Source of the DNA: Diplosphaera chodatii | Taxonomy: Eukaryota > Chlorophyta > Trebouxiophyceae > Prasiolales > Stichococcaceae | Assembly: GCA_032358165.1 (NCBI GenBank) | Contig: JAALGY010000037.1 | Span: 211,001-275,000, forward strand | Reading direction: 5' to 3' | Length of the DNA: 64,000 nucleotides | Shown here: one piece after another, positions 23,736 to 34,184 of the stretch | Layout: the number at the start of each line of letters is the position of its first letter | Numbering within the stretch: position 1 is the first letter of the stretch | The notes under the pieces: generated by a model | Database searches by the model: none | Told to the model about the DNA's origin: nothing | Seen by the model: only the letters and a program-made list of their open reading frames with translations | Translations under genes and position numbers: made by a program

Positions 23736-24445
23736 AGGTCCTGCAGTAGCTGATGATCTTGCTTCTGGACCAATGGACAGATGCATTGGTCTCTGACAGT
23801 ATGGCTGAATGCTGTTGTTGGATCCTGGCCGTGCTAGTTTGAGGGCTTTCTTGGGCACCACGATTGGCATTGCAACTGGAGCTCTTCAAGTGGAGGGCAT
23901 GCAATCTGTGTGGCCAGCGATGCCAGGCCTGTGGGCTGCTGCCATGTGCGAAGTTACAACCATGCATCCACCAGTTGACCGTACTGCCTGCTGTGCTCCA
24001 TGCACGATTCATGTGCCAATATAGGGCACCTGCACCTCCATGTCCAGGAGAAACTGTCCTAGTGCACTAAGACCGAGATCTGGGTTGGGCCCTGCTCCAC
24101 TGTGTCAGGCAGATCCATCGGTTGCAGAGGACCCGAATCTGTGCTGTGATACCATTAGATGGGCAAGCAGATGCCTGCGCGACCAAGTCCCTCCCCCAAA
24201 CAGCCGCAGCAAAATTCACATTCCAGCTGCGCAGCCACTATCAGGGCCACAGATGAGAGAGTTCTGGCAGGCCCGTCAGGGTGCGGCAGTCTGTCATGCC
24301 GTCATTCCGCGGCAGCCCTGCTGTCGCAGGCTGCACCAGGTGGGCCTGCCCAGGTGCAGGCGCTGCAGACCACTGCGCCCGCCCCTGCATCATTACGCCC
24401 ACCACACTGTAGGCGGACCCCGTATCGCTGGCCGCCTGACGGGGC
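23736..24445. other. Intergenic between convergent HCCS and CK1 3' ends
   Basis: 710 bp with no recognised exon. ORFs overlapping its right part are antisense shadows of the CK1 tail. Confidence 0.45.
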
Positions 24446-25459
24446 TCAGCGGCGGCGGGAGGATTCGCCGGCAGTGGCGCGGGGGAAGGTGGCGCCCGCC
24501 GACTCGTCGCGGGGGCGCGCGCCCCCCGCCCCAGCATCCGAGGGCCGCGCATTCTGCTGCAGCTGCTGGTACTTGAGGATCGTCCAGTCGAACACATAGT
24601 CCCACTGGTAGCCTTCCCGGGCGAACAAGTCACGGAACAGCTTGCGCAGGTACGAGTAGTCTGGTTTGTCATCGAACCGCAGCGAGCGGCAGTACTGGAA
24701 GTAGGTGACAAACTCGAGCGGGAAGCCTTTGCACAGCACCTCAATGGGTGTGCTCATCTTCTTCTCGCTGATCTTCTCGTACTTCTGCTTCTTTGTGGCC
24801 GCCTTGAGGCCCTGCCATGGCAGGCTGCCACGCAGGAAGTACATCACCACATAGCCCAGCGACTCGATGTCGTCGCGCCGGCTCTGCTCGATGCCCAGGT
24901 GCGTGTTGATGCTGGCGTACCGCGCTGTGCCCGTCAGGTTTTTGTTCTCTCTGTACGGGATGTGGATGTGCGTCTTGGGGTCGCGATACTTCTTGGCCAG
25001 ACCAAAGTCGATGATGCTGACCTGGTTGGCCCGCTTGCCAAGGCCCATCAGAAAGTTGTCGGGCTTGATGTCCCGGTGGATGAAGCTCTTCGAATGCACA
25101 AACTCAATCCTCGAGATCAGCTGGTCCGCAAGCATCAAGACTGTTTTGAGGCTGAACTTCCGGTTGCAGAAGTTGAACAGGTCCTCCAGGCTGGGTCCCA
25201 GCAGATCCAGCACCATCACGTTGTAGTCGCCCTCAATGCCATACCACCTGATGTTTGGGATGCCCGTTCCACCCTGCAGGATCTTGTAGAGCTTCGACTC
25301 ATACAGCAGCTGCGGGTGCTTCGTCTTCACCGACTCCAGTTTGATTCCCACCTCCTCGCCAGTCTGTATGTGAACACCCAGGTAGATGTCTCCGAAGGAC
25401 CCACTGCCAATCTTGCGACCGAGTCTGTATCTGCCAGCGATGCGTATATCGAGCGCCAT
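24446..25459 (-). CDS. Casein kinase 1 (CK1 delta/epsilon-like) Ser/Thr kinase
   Basis: A single uninterrupted frame of 337 codons encodes the complete kinase. Visible elements are the glycine loop [13 protein letters not shown], the VAIK-type lysine (GIKLES), the catalytic loop [14 protein letters not shown], the DFG motif [10 protein letters not shown] and the CK1-specific activation segment [18 protein letters not shown]1 uses SIN in place of the usual APE, and it is present here. [14 protein letters not shown] and [12 protein letters not shown] follow, then the C-lobe to [10 protein letters not shown]. The tail after residue 300 is short (about 37 residues) and Ser/Arg/Ala-rich, shorter than plant CKL proteins of 400-480 residues. 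It may continue through an intron not recognised here. CK1 acts in the cytosol and nucleus on acidic, pre-phosphorylated sites. Confidence 0.97.
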   Translation of the reverse strand: MALDIRIAGRYRLGRKIGSGSFGDIYLGVHIQTGEEVGIKLESVKTKHPQLLYESKLYKILQGGTGIPNIRWYGIEGDYNVMVLDLLGPSLEDLFNFCNRKFSLKTVLMLADQLISRIEFVHSKSFIHRDIKPDNFLMGLGKRANQVSIIDFGLAKKYRDPKTHIHIPYRENKNLTGTARYASINTHLGIEQSRRDDIESLGYVVMYFLRGSLPWQGLKAATKKQKYEKISEKKMSTPIEVLCKGFPLEFVTYFQYCRSLRFDDKPDYSYLRKLFRDLFAREGYQWDYVFDWTILKYQQLQQNARPSDAGAGGARPRDESAGATFPRATAGESSRRR

Positions 25460-26368
25460 ACTAGGCGGCTGTCACACGCCTGGTGCCCTCTCCAGCCTCA
25501 GGGGCCGGCCCTAGCTGCGCACCGGGCCCCCTGGGCTGAAGTGTCAACCGATCCCCCGCGTCTCAGCGCAGCCTGTCGCAGCTCATTGCTGCGCCGGCAG
25601 CTGTGCAGCTCCGATCAATGTCGTCCTGCTCACACCACCGTCGCCCCGCTGGGTCTTGCAAGTGGCAAAGGCACTCTGCAGCTGCGAGGCTTGAACTTGG
25701 TAGTCCTCGAACCCCGAGCACCCCCGATTCCAGAATGCGCAAATGTGTCAGTGGGTGCTACCCGGGCACAACAGGGTTGTAGGCAACGGCAATGTGTAGA
25801 TGATGTGTGGCTTGCTAGGCCTGGTTACATTCGGCTGGTTAAATTCGACTGTGTCCATTTCCAGGTGCCTTACTGTGGATGCACTCAGGGTGCCTTATTG
25901 TGGATGCACTCAGGGTGCCGTATCAACAGCGCCGACATGAATTTAGCGCTGCCGTTCTCTAAGTCAAAGGACTCTCCGTTCCACTGGACATAACAGCCGG
26001 GATCGCCTTCACATCGTGTCGGAACGTGCAATCACGTTGGCATCAGTGATTGGTGGTGTGCAATTTCACACTTGCACAACCGTACTTCGCTAATGCTAGC
26101 TGTACACACCTGTTAATAAGAGCAGCACACACCATCTATGCCTCTGAGCACCAACACTCCAACAAACATGCATGCCTGGCTGAACACAATCTTCACTGAA
26201 CAAGCCGTGTCTCATTACATCAGACACAAAACACCTCAGCGAAAAAATCCACCCCAACCATGCTTCAATGATCAGCCTACTCGCACACACTCCGCAGGGT
26301 CGATCTGATGACACTGATTGTGCACCGCTGTTTTGCCATTCTGCTGCTCCACATGGCGTTGCGGGCTG
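25460..26368. other. Intergenic upstream of CK1, with a tandem repeat
   Basis: 909 bp between the CK1 start and the SDHAF4 stop, both on the minus strand. It should hold the CK1 promoter and the SDHAF4 3' UTR. Apart from the 25-bp tandem repeat at 25864-25919 I see no structure. The open plus-strand frame over 24,899-25,993 is mostly the antisense of CK1. Confidence 0.45.
25864..25919 (+). repeat. 25-bp direct tandem repeat, 2.2 copies
   Basis: Units at 25864-25888 and 25889-25913 are identical except for one C/T change. Both start ggtgcctta and end gcactcag. A third partial copy, ggtgcc, follows. It lies about 400 bp upstream of the CK1 start codon. Confidence 0.9.
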
Positions 26369-26728
26369 TCAAAAGTCTGAACACCTGCCTTTCTGCTCCC
26401 AGTCACCAAATCTGGTGGGTTCTGGCCCACGTGGGCCTCCCTCCTCGCGTGGCAGGTCACTCTGCTGTTGGCCTGGTTGTGGCTTTGCGGCAGACTGCTG
26501 CCCTGAGTGCTGCTCAGTGGTCTTTTCTGGCTGTGAATTGCGGCGCTCAAGGAGCTCCAGCAGCTCACGCTCGGTTTTGGCCTGCAGCTGCGCTGCGAAT
26601 GCGTCGCCTGGATTGCTGACGCTGTCATTGGGATGCAGCTGTGCAGCAAACATGCGTGTCGAGCACCGCAGCACGGTTGCGCATTGTCCAGTCTGAAGCC
26701 TGACTCTGCTGAATTGTGCCAAAGCCAT
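26369..26728 (-). CDS. Succinate dehydrogenase assembly factor 4 (SDHAF4, DUF1674)
   Basis: Mitochondrial matrix chaperone that binds flavinylated SDHA and protects it until it joins SDHB. The C-terminus carries the family signature GGPRGPEPTRFGDWEQKGR followed by CSDF, ending at the stop; the usual ending is RVSDF. The N-terminus MALAQFSRVRLQTGQCATV is basic and free of acidic residues, as expected for a mitochondrial presequence. A variable Gln-rich linker lies between. The gene is intronless and 119 codons long, normal for the family. The start is the ATG at 26728. Confidence 0.92.
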   Translation of the reverse strand: MALAQFSRVRLQTGQCATVLRCSTRMFAAQLHPNDSVSNPGDAFAAQLQAKTERELLELLERRNSQPEKTTEQHSGQQSAAKPQPGQQQSDLPREEGGPRGPEPTRFGDWEQKGRCSDF

Positions 26729-27292
26729 GGGCAATTTGATGCGGCGGAGCTCACTTGTTGGAGAGGACAGCAGTCAGTTTGGACGGGTTATATCAAGTAC
26801 GAGACGGTCTGGCACGCTGCTTCTGGGTTCAACCTATCTTGACAAGAAGATGATATGTTTTCTAACAATGGCAACGCTGCTCGTCTGGTGTACTGGTGAC
26901 TGCTGAAGCGTCATTCTCAGGGCTCTGCCACGGTGGCATGCTTGCCTGACGACACTGGAGCCCCTGACGTCAGCGAAGCCTCCAATTAGTCACAGGTCAA
27001 GAGCGGTCTTCCGGTCGTCACACCCCCTTGGATTGACCTTTGCTGTGTCTCAGTGGGTGTCACAGTTGTGCTGGCTTCAGAAACTCAGGTGGTCGCACAC
27101 CACAACCTTTGGCACCCGCTCGTAAGTCATGACTCGCAAGCAGAAGTGCTGTCTGCTTTGCTCTTCAACTGATGATGGATCCATACTGTAGTTAGCATTT
27201 AACTGGCCAGTATATTGACGCTGGCGTTACAGAAGCAGAGGGAAGTAAACACCTCTGTGTGATGTACAAGACCTACAAGCGCATCTATATGG
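26729..27292. other. Intergenic between the nucleotide-sugar transporter and SDHAF4
   Basis: 564 bp on the upstream side of SDHAF4. It should hold the SDHAF4 promoter and the transporter 3' UTR. No coding or structural feature was recognised. Confidence 0.45.
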
Positions 27293-28949
27293 CTAGTTTG
27301 ACGACTGCTTGGCACGCACAAACACCACGCCGGCGGCAAGACCAACTGCGATGCTGGCCAGGTTCTTAGCATCCCATGTGGAGTCGAAGAACAGGAGCCC
27401 AAGCACCGCGATGGGCATCTTGTTGAGCGAGCCCACCAGGCTGTACGTGGTGGCTGTTGTGGTTGACAGGAACCACAGTGAGCAGAAGCTGATGAGGAAG
27501 CCGCAGAGTGCGCTCAGACATGCCGCGGCCTGGAACCGCGGGTTGCGCAGCGCCGGCTCTCCCAGGATGGTGGCGAACTCGCCGTTGATGGCCGCTGCCA
27601 GCAGCAGCATCGGCACTGACAGCACGTTGTTGTACAGCACCATTGAAAACTCATCCAGCTTCCGCTTGTTGGGCGTCAACTGTGTCACCTGCAGCATGCA
27701 CACGAGGTCATGTGACATGCGGACCAGAACGTGATACGGCAAGTAGATGCATTGCAGCTTGCAGTTGGTACCTCGCAACGACACGGTACATTGGTCATGC
27801 AACCATGCGGCACACCTTATCCATGACGTTTCGTAATGTCAAGGCATATGCAGCTGTGAACAAGCAGTTGAGGAGCTGCCACATGTAGCCCCTGGCATTG
27901 AACTGCAAGTCTGTTGCTGCACCGCACAGCGCTGACACCGTCATGAGGACAAGAGTCGCCCAGACCCCTGCATGTTGTCGAGCCAGCGACGTCATGGTCA
28001 GGCAGAACGTCGCTCACAAAGCAGGCAGCGCCTGCCAGTGTGCCGGGTCCAGGAAAGAAGGTACACCCACCCAGGTTGTACCGCTTGCCAAATAGCAGTA
28101 TGTCCCCGCTGATGGTGAACAGATTGGTCAGGTTCTTCAACACCGTGACCTGTAGGCAGCAACAGGGATTGCGCCGGGCCTCATTGTGCATGAACTACAG
28201 GTCGGCAACACAACAGCCTTGCGCCCGCAGCACATGCCGTCGCACGCGCTCTCACCATGCCGACGCCAAGGAGCTGCAGCGCTGGGAAGCTGGTCCAGAT
28301 CATGCCCACAAATATAACATTTACGGGGAACCATGTCCGCGCAATGTCCCAGCTCCAAGCCTATAGATGCAAGCAGATATCTGCATTGGAGGGTGCTGCC
28401 ATGCAGATTGCAGCGATGGCATGTCAAGCACGCAGACGCAGGAACACGAAGCCAGTTCGGTGACAATACACCTTGCTCGCGAAGATGCTGCTCACCTCGA
28501 GTTTGACGACGCCCAGCAGCGAGCTCGTGTACACCGCGACCACGCAGAAGATGCACTGGAACAGCAGCAGCATCGTGATGGAGCGGAAGTCGAAGGAGCT
28601 CAGCGCGAACTTGTTCAGCAGCACCATGCTGGCGGACGCCGTGCAATACGCAACGCCCGCCAGCACGGGCGCCGGCAGCCCACACACCCGCCTGTCTGTG
28701 ATGCTGCCAGCTGTGCCTGCCTCGATGTCTGCCGGGAGCCCATGACCTGACGTGCAACCAGAAGACATGTGCAAGATGCCACGCATCGGCTTGACAAATG
28801 TTCAGCAGATGCTTAGCACGCCAACAACATCAGAGTGCATGCATGGCCCCACGGATGCACATGCCTGTCTCCGAGGTGCCATCGATCTGAAGTTTCAGAG
28901 GCTTTCGCTCGTCATCGCCGTTGCGATCATCCTCGCCCGCCTTGGACAT
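27293..28949 (-). CDS. GDP-mannose-type nucleotide-sugar transporter (GONST/VRG4-like)
   Basis: Golgi drug/metabolite-transporter-superfamily antiporter importing a GDP-sugar in exchange for GMP. The first exon, from ATG 28949, is hydrophilic (MSKAGEDDRNGDDERKPLKL). The next exon starts the membrane part: VLAGVAYCTASASMVLLNKF, FDFRSITMLLLFQCIFCVV. Further exons have borders that I could not fully fix in 27,820-28,350. The last exon carries DEFSMVLYNNVLSVPMLLL, FCSLWFLSTTTATTYSLVGS and then LNKMPIAVLGLLFF, ending VVFVRAKQSSN. GSLNK is the GALNK-type substrate motif of GDP-mannose transporters. The exon 1/2 join keeps phase best with a GC-AG intron (donor ACAG|GCATGT). Exact sugar specificity is unproven. 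Confidence 0.88.
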
Positions 28950-29556
28950 GCTGGGAGCCAAGCCGCCGGCCCTTGCTTTCAGGGCGGCCCAGCTAGACAT
29001 GCGGCAAGGCGCCGCACCTCATGGGTGGCCACTGGAGCTTGTGGCCTCCTGCTAATGATTTGAGCAGACAGCCTTGTATGTCAGGTAGGGCCTGGCATGG
29101 ACAGCAGCCGATGCATGAACTCAGCACATCTGAAGCAAAGCTTTTTGGGCGTCTTCAGTGTCAGATCCCACCCACAATTCAAAGGCAAACCGCTTTCATG
29201 TGCACGACGTGGCTACCCTCAGCACAGCTCGATACTACAAACTAGATATGAAGGAAGGTCGACGCCTTTTGCTCGAGTAGCGACGATAGTCATGCCCGCA
29301 CCGGTCTTCTGTCGTGCAAAATGCCGGGGGTGCTCGCCGGGGTGTGGCAGCTGCGGGTTTAGCACCCTTTTGTGCACCCCTGAAAGCTTCGCCTCACCGC
29401 CGCTGCCCGCTATCGGCCTGCGCGACTTGGCCTGAGTCCTGCCGAGTATCGTGCAGCCACGGACGACGTTGTTCGACCTTGCAGCCGCAGACCGGCCTCG
29501 CTACAGCTGATAGACCTGCACTCCGACCTCGGGGCGAAGGGCTATCGCAAGTCAGG
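28950..29556. other. Divergent promoter region, nucleotide-sugar transporter / Rieske protein
   Basis: 607 bp between the two start codons. The plus-strand frame upstream of the Rieske ATG is open but starts without a conserved segment, so the 5' UTR of the Rieske gene is expected here. Confidence 0.45.
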
Positions 29557-30339
29557 ATGGCCCTGCGCAAGGTCGTCGGCTCGAGGCTGCTGCCCAGCTT
29601 GACAAGCAGCCTGGGCTCTCTGTCAGCCGCGCCGGCTACCCTTGATGTTGCTGGACGCACTGTCATGCCGAGTGACGGCATCGCAGACCAGCGACGCTAC
29701 GCCCAGCACGCGCTACAGGACATCGCCAACGCCGCAGCCGCCTCTGGCCTGCCACCGACGGTGTACGCTGCGAAGAACCCGACCAACATCATCAACTACG
29801 ATGAGCATGCGCACCAGCGCTTCCCGGTGGGCGATCCCAGCAAGCGGGCGTTCACCTACTTTGTGCTGACGGGCGGCCGCTTCATCTACGCTTCTGCGCT
29901 GCGGTTGGCGGTGCTGAAGTTTATCTTGTCCATGACGGCCACCAAGGATGTGCTGGCCATGGCGGCGCTGGAGGTGGACCTGTCCAAAATCGAGATGGGG
30001 CAGACGGTGACCGTCAAGTGGCGCGGCAAGCCGGTGTTTGTGAGGCGGCGCAGCGAGCAGGAGGTGGAGGCCGCCAACAAGGTGTCAATGAGTGAGCTGC
30101 GGGACCCGGAGCCCGACTCCGACCGCGCCACCAACCCCGAGTGGCTGGTGGTGGTGGGCGTGTGCACACACCTGGGCTGCGTGCCGCTGCCCAACGCAGG
30201 CGACTGGCACGGGTGGTTCTGCCCCTGCCACGGCAGCCACTATGACACATCTGGCCGCGTGCGCAAGGGGCCTGCGCCATACAACCTGGAGGTCCCAGCT
30301 TACAAGTTCCTGGACGAGAACACCCTGCAAGTGGGATAG
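29557..30339 (+). CDS. Mitochondrial Rieske iron-sulfur protein of the cytochrome bc1 complex
   Basis: Catalytic subunit of ubiquinol-cytochrome c reductase that carries electrons from ubiquinol to cytochrome c1. A single frame of 260 codons is complete. It begins with a basic presequence ([15 protein letters not shown]) and continues with a conserved segment before the membrane helix ([17 protein letters not shown]). The hydrophobic anchor is [17 protein letters not shown]. Then come [20 protein letters not shown] and the cluster motifs CTHLGC and CPCHGSH, the Cys/His ligands of the 2Fe-2S centre. The C-terminus is [19 protein letters not shown]. There are no introns. The start codon was chosen because presequence features begin there, although the frame is open further upstream. 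The mitochondrial rather than plastid (PetC) form is shown by the alpha-proteobacterial-type spacing and the pre-anchor segment. Confidence 0.97.
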   Translation: MALRKVVGSRLLPSLTSSLGSLSAAPATLDVAGRTVMPSDGIADQRRYAQHALQDIANAAAASGLPPTVYAAKNPTNIINYDEHAHQRFPVGDPSKRAFTYFVLTGGRFIYASALRLAVLKFILSMTATKDVLAMAALEVDLSKIEMGQTVTVKWRGKPVFVRRRSEQEVEAANKVSMSELRDPEPDSDRATNPEWLVVVGVCTHLGCVPLPNAGDWHGWFCPCHGSHYDTSGRVRKGPAPYNLEVPAYKFLDENTLQVG

Positions 30340-30890
30340 AAGGACATACACATGGAGGATTGTGACTTACACGGTCACAAGTTCACCGATGGCAACCTGC
30401 TGCGAATCGGCTGAGGAAGACACTCAAGGCAGGAAGAGGGGTCCTGCGGTGTGTATCGAGTGGCGGTTCACGTCAGGTCATTGCAGCGTGTCTTTAATGT
30501 GGCCTTTGCTGACGCCTGCCGTGTTGTACACTGGAACTGCCTGTAGGAGCGGCTGCCAACAGTTGCAAGTCCTCATGGCAGGCATTACTGGTGTTGTCTA
30601 TACAAGATGAAGTCCAGCGCAGCATCATGTGCAGTGTTACCATGGCACTATCCTCACAAGCAATCACAGACAGCATTCTGCACATGCGGTGCTGTCTCGC
30701 TGAACATGTTGAACCCAGTTCAGAGTACCAGACATTGGTGGTCTGACTGCCCGGACAGTTCCACAGAGATATTCCGCCAGGGTTTCCACTGCAGGTGTTG
30801 GCGCGCGTGACAGAATTCTGCCTTCCGGGGGCTGTGACGTTTTATAGCTTCGGCTCTAGCCAGAGCTGTGTCGCGTTGCCGGGTGCTGGC
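30340..30890. other. Intergenic between Rieske and desaturase genes
   Basis: 551 bp on the same strand, expected to hold the Rieske 3' UTR and the desaturase promoter. No recognised gene. Confidence 0.45.
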
Positions 30891-33674
30891 ATGGTCGCCA
30901 CGCGGCGCAGCAGCCGGGTGCTGGCCCCGGCCGATTGCGCCAGGCAGTCGGGCGACCCGCCGGTCAAGGTCGGGCAGGAGCCCATATGCGTGTTCACAGC
31001 AGCGGAGGTGGCTCGTCACAACCGCCCGGCAGATTGCTGGGTGGTCGTCAGGGGACAGGTGAGGCTCGCAGGGTTCGTCCGCAGGCTGATGCCCCGACCT
31101 ACATGATGTGCCCAGCGGTTACACCACAGGACCTGCAGCCGTCGGCATGATCAAATCGCACACCATGGTTTGGCAGGTGTACGATGTGACGCGGTGGGTG
31201 CCGCACCACCCTGGAGGCCACCTGATCACCATCCAGGCCGGCAGGGACTGCACACAGCTGTTTGACTCGTACCACCCTGTGTCTGCGCGGTGAGCTGCAG
31301 CTCAGCAATCGTATGGCACATGCCGCAACCCAACTTAGTTCGAAAAACCACGTCGATCACGCGCCTGACCCCGCCGCACAACAACGCCATGGGGTCGGTG
31401 CAGGGCTGTGCTGGCGAAGCATTACATCGGGGAGCTGGCGGCTGACAGTGAGCCGCAAGGCGACAGCCTGGCGCTGGAGGATGAACTTGCAGACGGGGCC
31501 TTCTATGCCGTGCTCAAGAAGCGGGTTGCGGCGTACTTCAGGGCAAACAAGGTATTGTCCGGCAGTGGCTGCATGGATGTGGACGGTCTGCTGGCTGTGA
31601 AAGGGATGCCAGCCAGCTCACGTTGTTTCTTGCCTCATGGAGATGTGGACCACGCAGCACGCTGACACCGCGAATGTGCGACGTATGCAGCTCAACCCAC
31701 GGACCTCAGTGGCGCTGTACATAAAGGCGGGACTCATCCTTGCCACGCTGGCGATGTCCTACTATGCCACCTTTTTCGCTTCGTCCAGCGTCCTGGTGAG
31801 CACTCGAAACACAACGAGCCGCCTTTGATCATGCCATCACAGGATTTGATGCATGTGTCCCGTCAGACGATTGCACAGCGCATGGTCACCGCATGTCCCT
31901 GCATGTGTGCAGGCCACGCTCATCAGCGCAGCAATCCTGGGGGTGTCCATGGCGGAGGTGGGTGTGTCCATCCAGCACGACGCCAACCACGGCGCCTTCA
32001 GCACCAACACCTGGCTTGGTGCCCTCCTGGTGAGCATTGTGCAGCGTTGGACTGTCTTGGACTGGCGGGTCAGCAGCGACAGACTGATGTGGCGATGCAG
32101 CAGCGGCCACTGACCGTGGGTCACAGCTGTGAAACGTAGTTTCGGGCCACATCATGACGACCTGCGCATAGAGCTTAGCTGAGCCTATGCTGTGGTTATG
32201 CAGGGCGCCACGCTCGATCTGGTCGGCGCATCGTCATTCATGTGGCGGCAGCAGCATGTGGCGGGCCACCATGTGTGGACTAACGTGCACGACAAGGACC
32301 CCGACATCCGGGTGTCCGAAGCAGATGTGCGGCGCGTGACGCCCTTCCAGCCCGTGCACCCGTATCAGGTGTGTGACCATGCAGCATGCTCGGCTCAGCG
32401 TGCTTCTGTGAAGTGCGAGTGCTTCGCCTGGCCAAAAGGGTGGCCAGCATATGGCGCCGTCTAAGTCACCGCAGCAACGCTGCCGGAAGGCCACATGTGT
32501 GGAACACATGTGCTGCAGCTGTCCAGCTGATCACCAAGCCTCGGATCTTGGCACGGTCACGCACGCTGTGTCCAGTGGCAGACTCTCTCTGATGTGCCGG
32601 GTCCTGATGAGCCCTTGAATGGGTGGCAGGCATGGCAACACATATATCTGGGCGCGCTGTACGGGCTGCTGGCCCTGAAGAGCGTGCTGGTGGATGACTT
32701 TGCGGCTTTGGCGGAGGGCGCGATCGGTTCGGTGCGGCTGCGGCGGCTGACGCCCGGCGAGCTGGCGGTGTTCTGGGCCGGCAAGGCGGGTTTCGCGGTG
32801 CTGTTCGTGGCGCTGCCGGTGGCGTACAGCACCCATTCCTGGGGCCTGCTGGCCGCGGCCTGGCTGGTGTCGGAGCTGGTCGCCGGCTGGATGCTGGCAT
32901 TCCTGTTCCAGGTGGGGTCCCAGCCTGCGACGTGTTGCACTTCTGCCCCTCGCCTGCGACATGCGGTGCTGATGACTGCCGCACCCTCAGCTGCATGGCC
33001 TGTGATTGCTGCTCACATAACATGCTACTGGTCATCTGCCTGCTGAACGGTTCGTGCCTTGAGCAGGTGGCACATGTGGTGGGCGATGTGGCATTCATGC
33101 AGCGGGATGGCGCACCGGGGGTGCCCAAGGGCTGGGCCGCAGCGCAGGCTGCCACCTCCGCAGACTTCAGCCACGGCTCCTTCTTCTGGACGCACATCAG
33201 CGGCGGCCTCAACTACCAGGTCAGCAGGGACAGCTGCTCCATGGTGGCTCCTGCTGCCTGGGAAAGCAGTTGCAGCATCGCCATTATTTATTCTGCGCGA
33301 TGCCATATTTGTGTGCTGCTGATGGGTCCGCTCGTCCACCCTGCAGGTCGTACACCATCTGTTCCCGTCGATCTGCCATACGCACTACCCGGCCATTGCG
33401 CCAATCGTACTGCAGACCTGCAAGGAGTTCAGTGTGCCATACATCGTGTACCCCACGGTGCGGCACGTCCTGGCGTACATACTGGCGTACCAACGCCAAT
33501 GAACTGTGCGTGCCCTTGGCAGCATGTGCAGCAGCGCATATAGGATGGTGTCTTTACATAGTGCTTGTCATGCTGCTGCAGTTCCTGTCTGCAATTGGAG
33601 CGCACTTCAAGCACCTGCGAGCGATGGGGCTTGAGTCGCTGCTCACCGTGCCATCGCTGGCCAGCATTGGCTAG
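30891..33674 (+). CDS. Cytochrome b5-fused front-end fatty acid desaturase (delta-5/6 type)
   Basis: ER membrane enzyme that introduces a double bond between an existing one and the carboxyl end, a step to long-chain polyunsaturated fatty acids. The N-terminal cytochrome b5 domain shows [20 protein letters not shown] and, after an intron, [17 protein letters not shown] with the heme-binding HPGG. The desaturase domain has three histidine boxes: QHDANH (about 31974), QHVAGHH (about 32252) and QVVHH (at about 33217 and 33347, formed across an intron). Flanking sequences such as [23 protein letters not shown] and [13 protein letters not shown] follow the microalgal delta-6/delta-5 subgroup. The third box begins with Gln, as is diagnostic for front-end enzymes. 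The protein ends [14 protein letters not shown] at 33674. About ten exons. Regioselectivity (delta-5, 6 or other) cannot be read from the sequence. Confidence 0.93.
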
Positions 33675-34184
33675 CACTTACGGGGTCTGGCATGCATGAC
33701 GATAACTTGCCGAAGTACTGGTCCACCAGTGGAGCGAGCATTTGAGATATTACAGAGGGGATGGCTGATCGAGGTGTCATTGCTGCATGCGGACGGGTTT
33801 ACGGGGGATTGGGTCACAACTTCAGTCATCTGTACACTGTAGTGCGTCAGCAGGCTTGGGCAGCCAGGGTACTGCAGTCAGTGTTCAGGATTTAGGACCA
33901 ATCAGCTTGCACAGGAGCATAGTTTCTTCGTACGCCTAGCAGCCGTGTATTGCTTTCAACAGTATCGTGGTGGGGTGCCTGCTGCTGCGCAATGCAAGCT
34001 TCTTAAAAATTGGGTTGCTCCCAGAACACGTCCCTGGTAGGCATGCTGGTCCTGTTCCTCTGCCCCGACTCCCAGAATGCCATCGGTGATGCTGGGTAGT
34101 TCCATGCGGTCACATTTCTTTGCCAGGTGTCATCCTCAACAAGTATGGAGGGGCCTTCAAACGGGATCTCAAGCGAGCACCCTA
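33675..34184. other. Intergenic between convergent desaturase and SAC phosphatase 3' ends
   Basis: 510 bp. No coding pattern; both 3' UTRs are expected. A minus-strand frame ending at 34003 is open, but the SAC C-terminus ends in a different frame at 34185. Confidence 0.45.
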
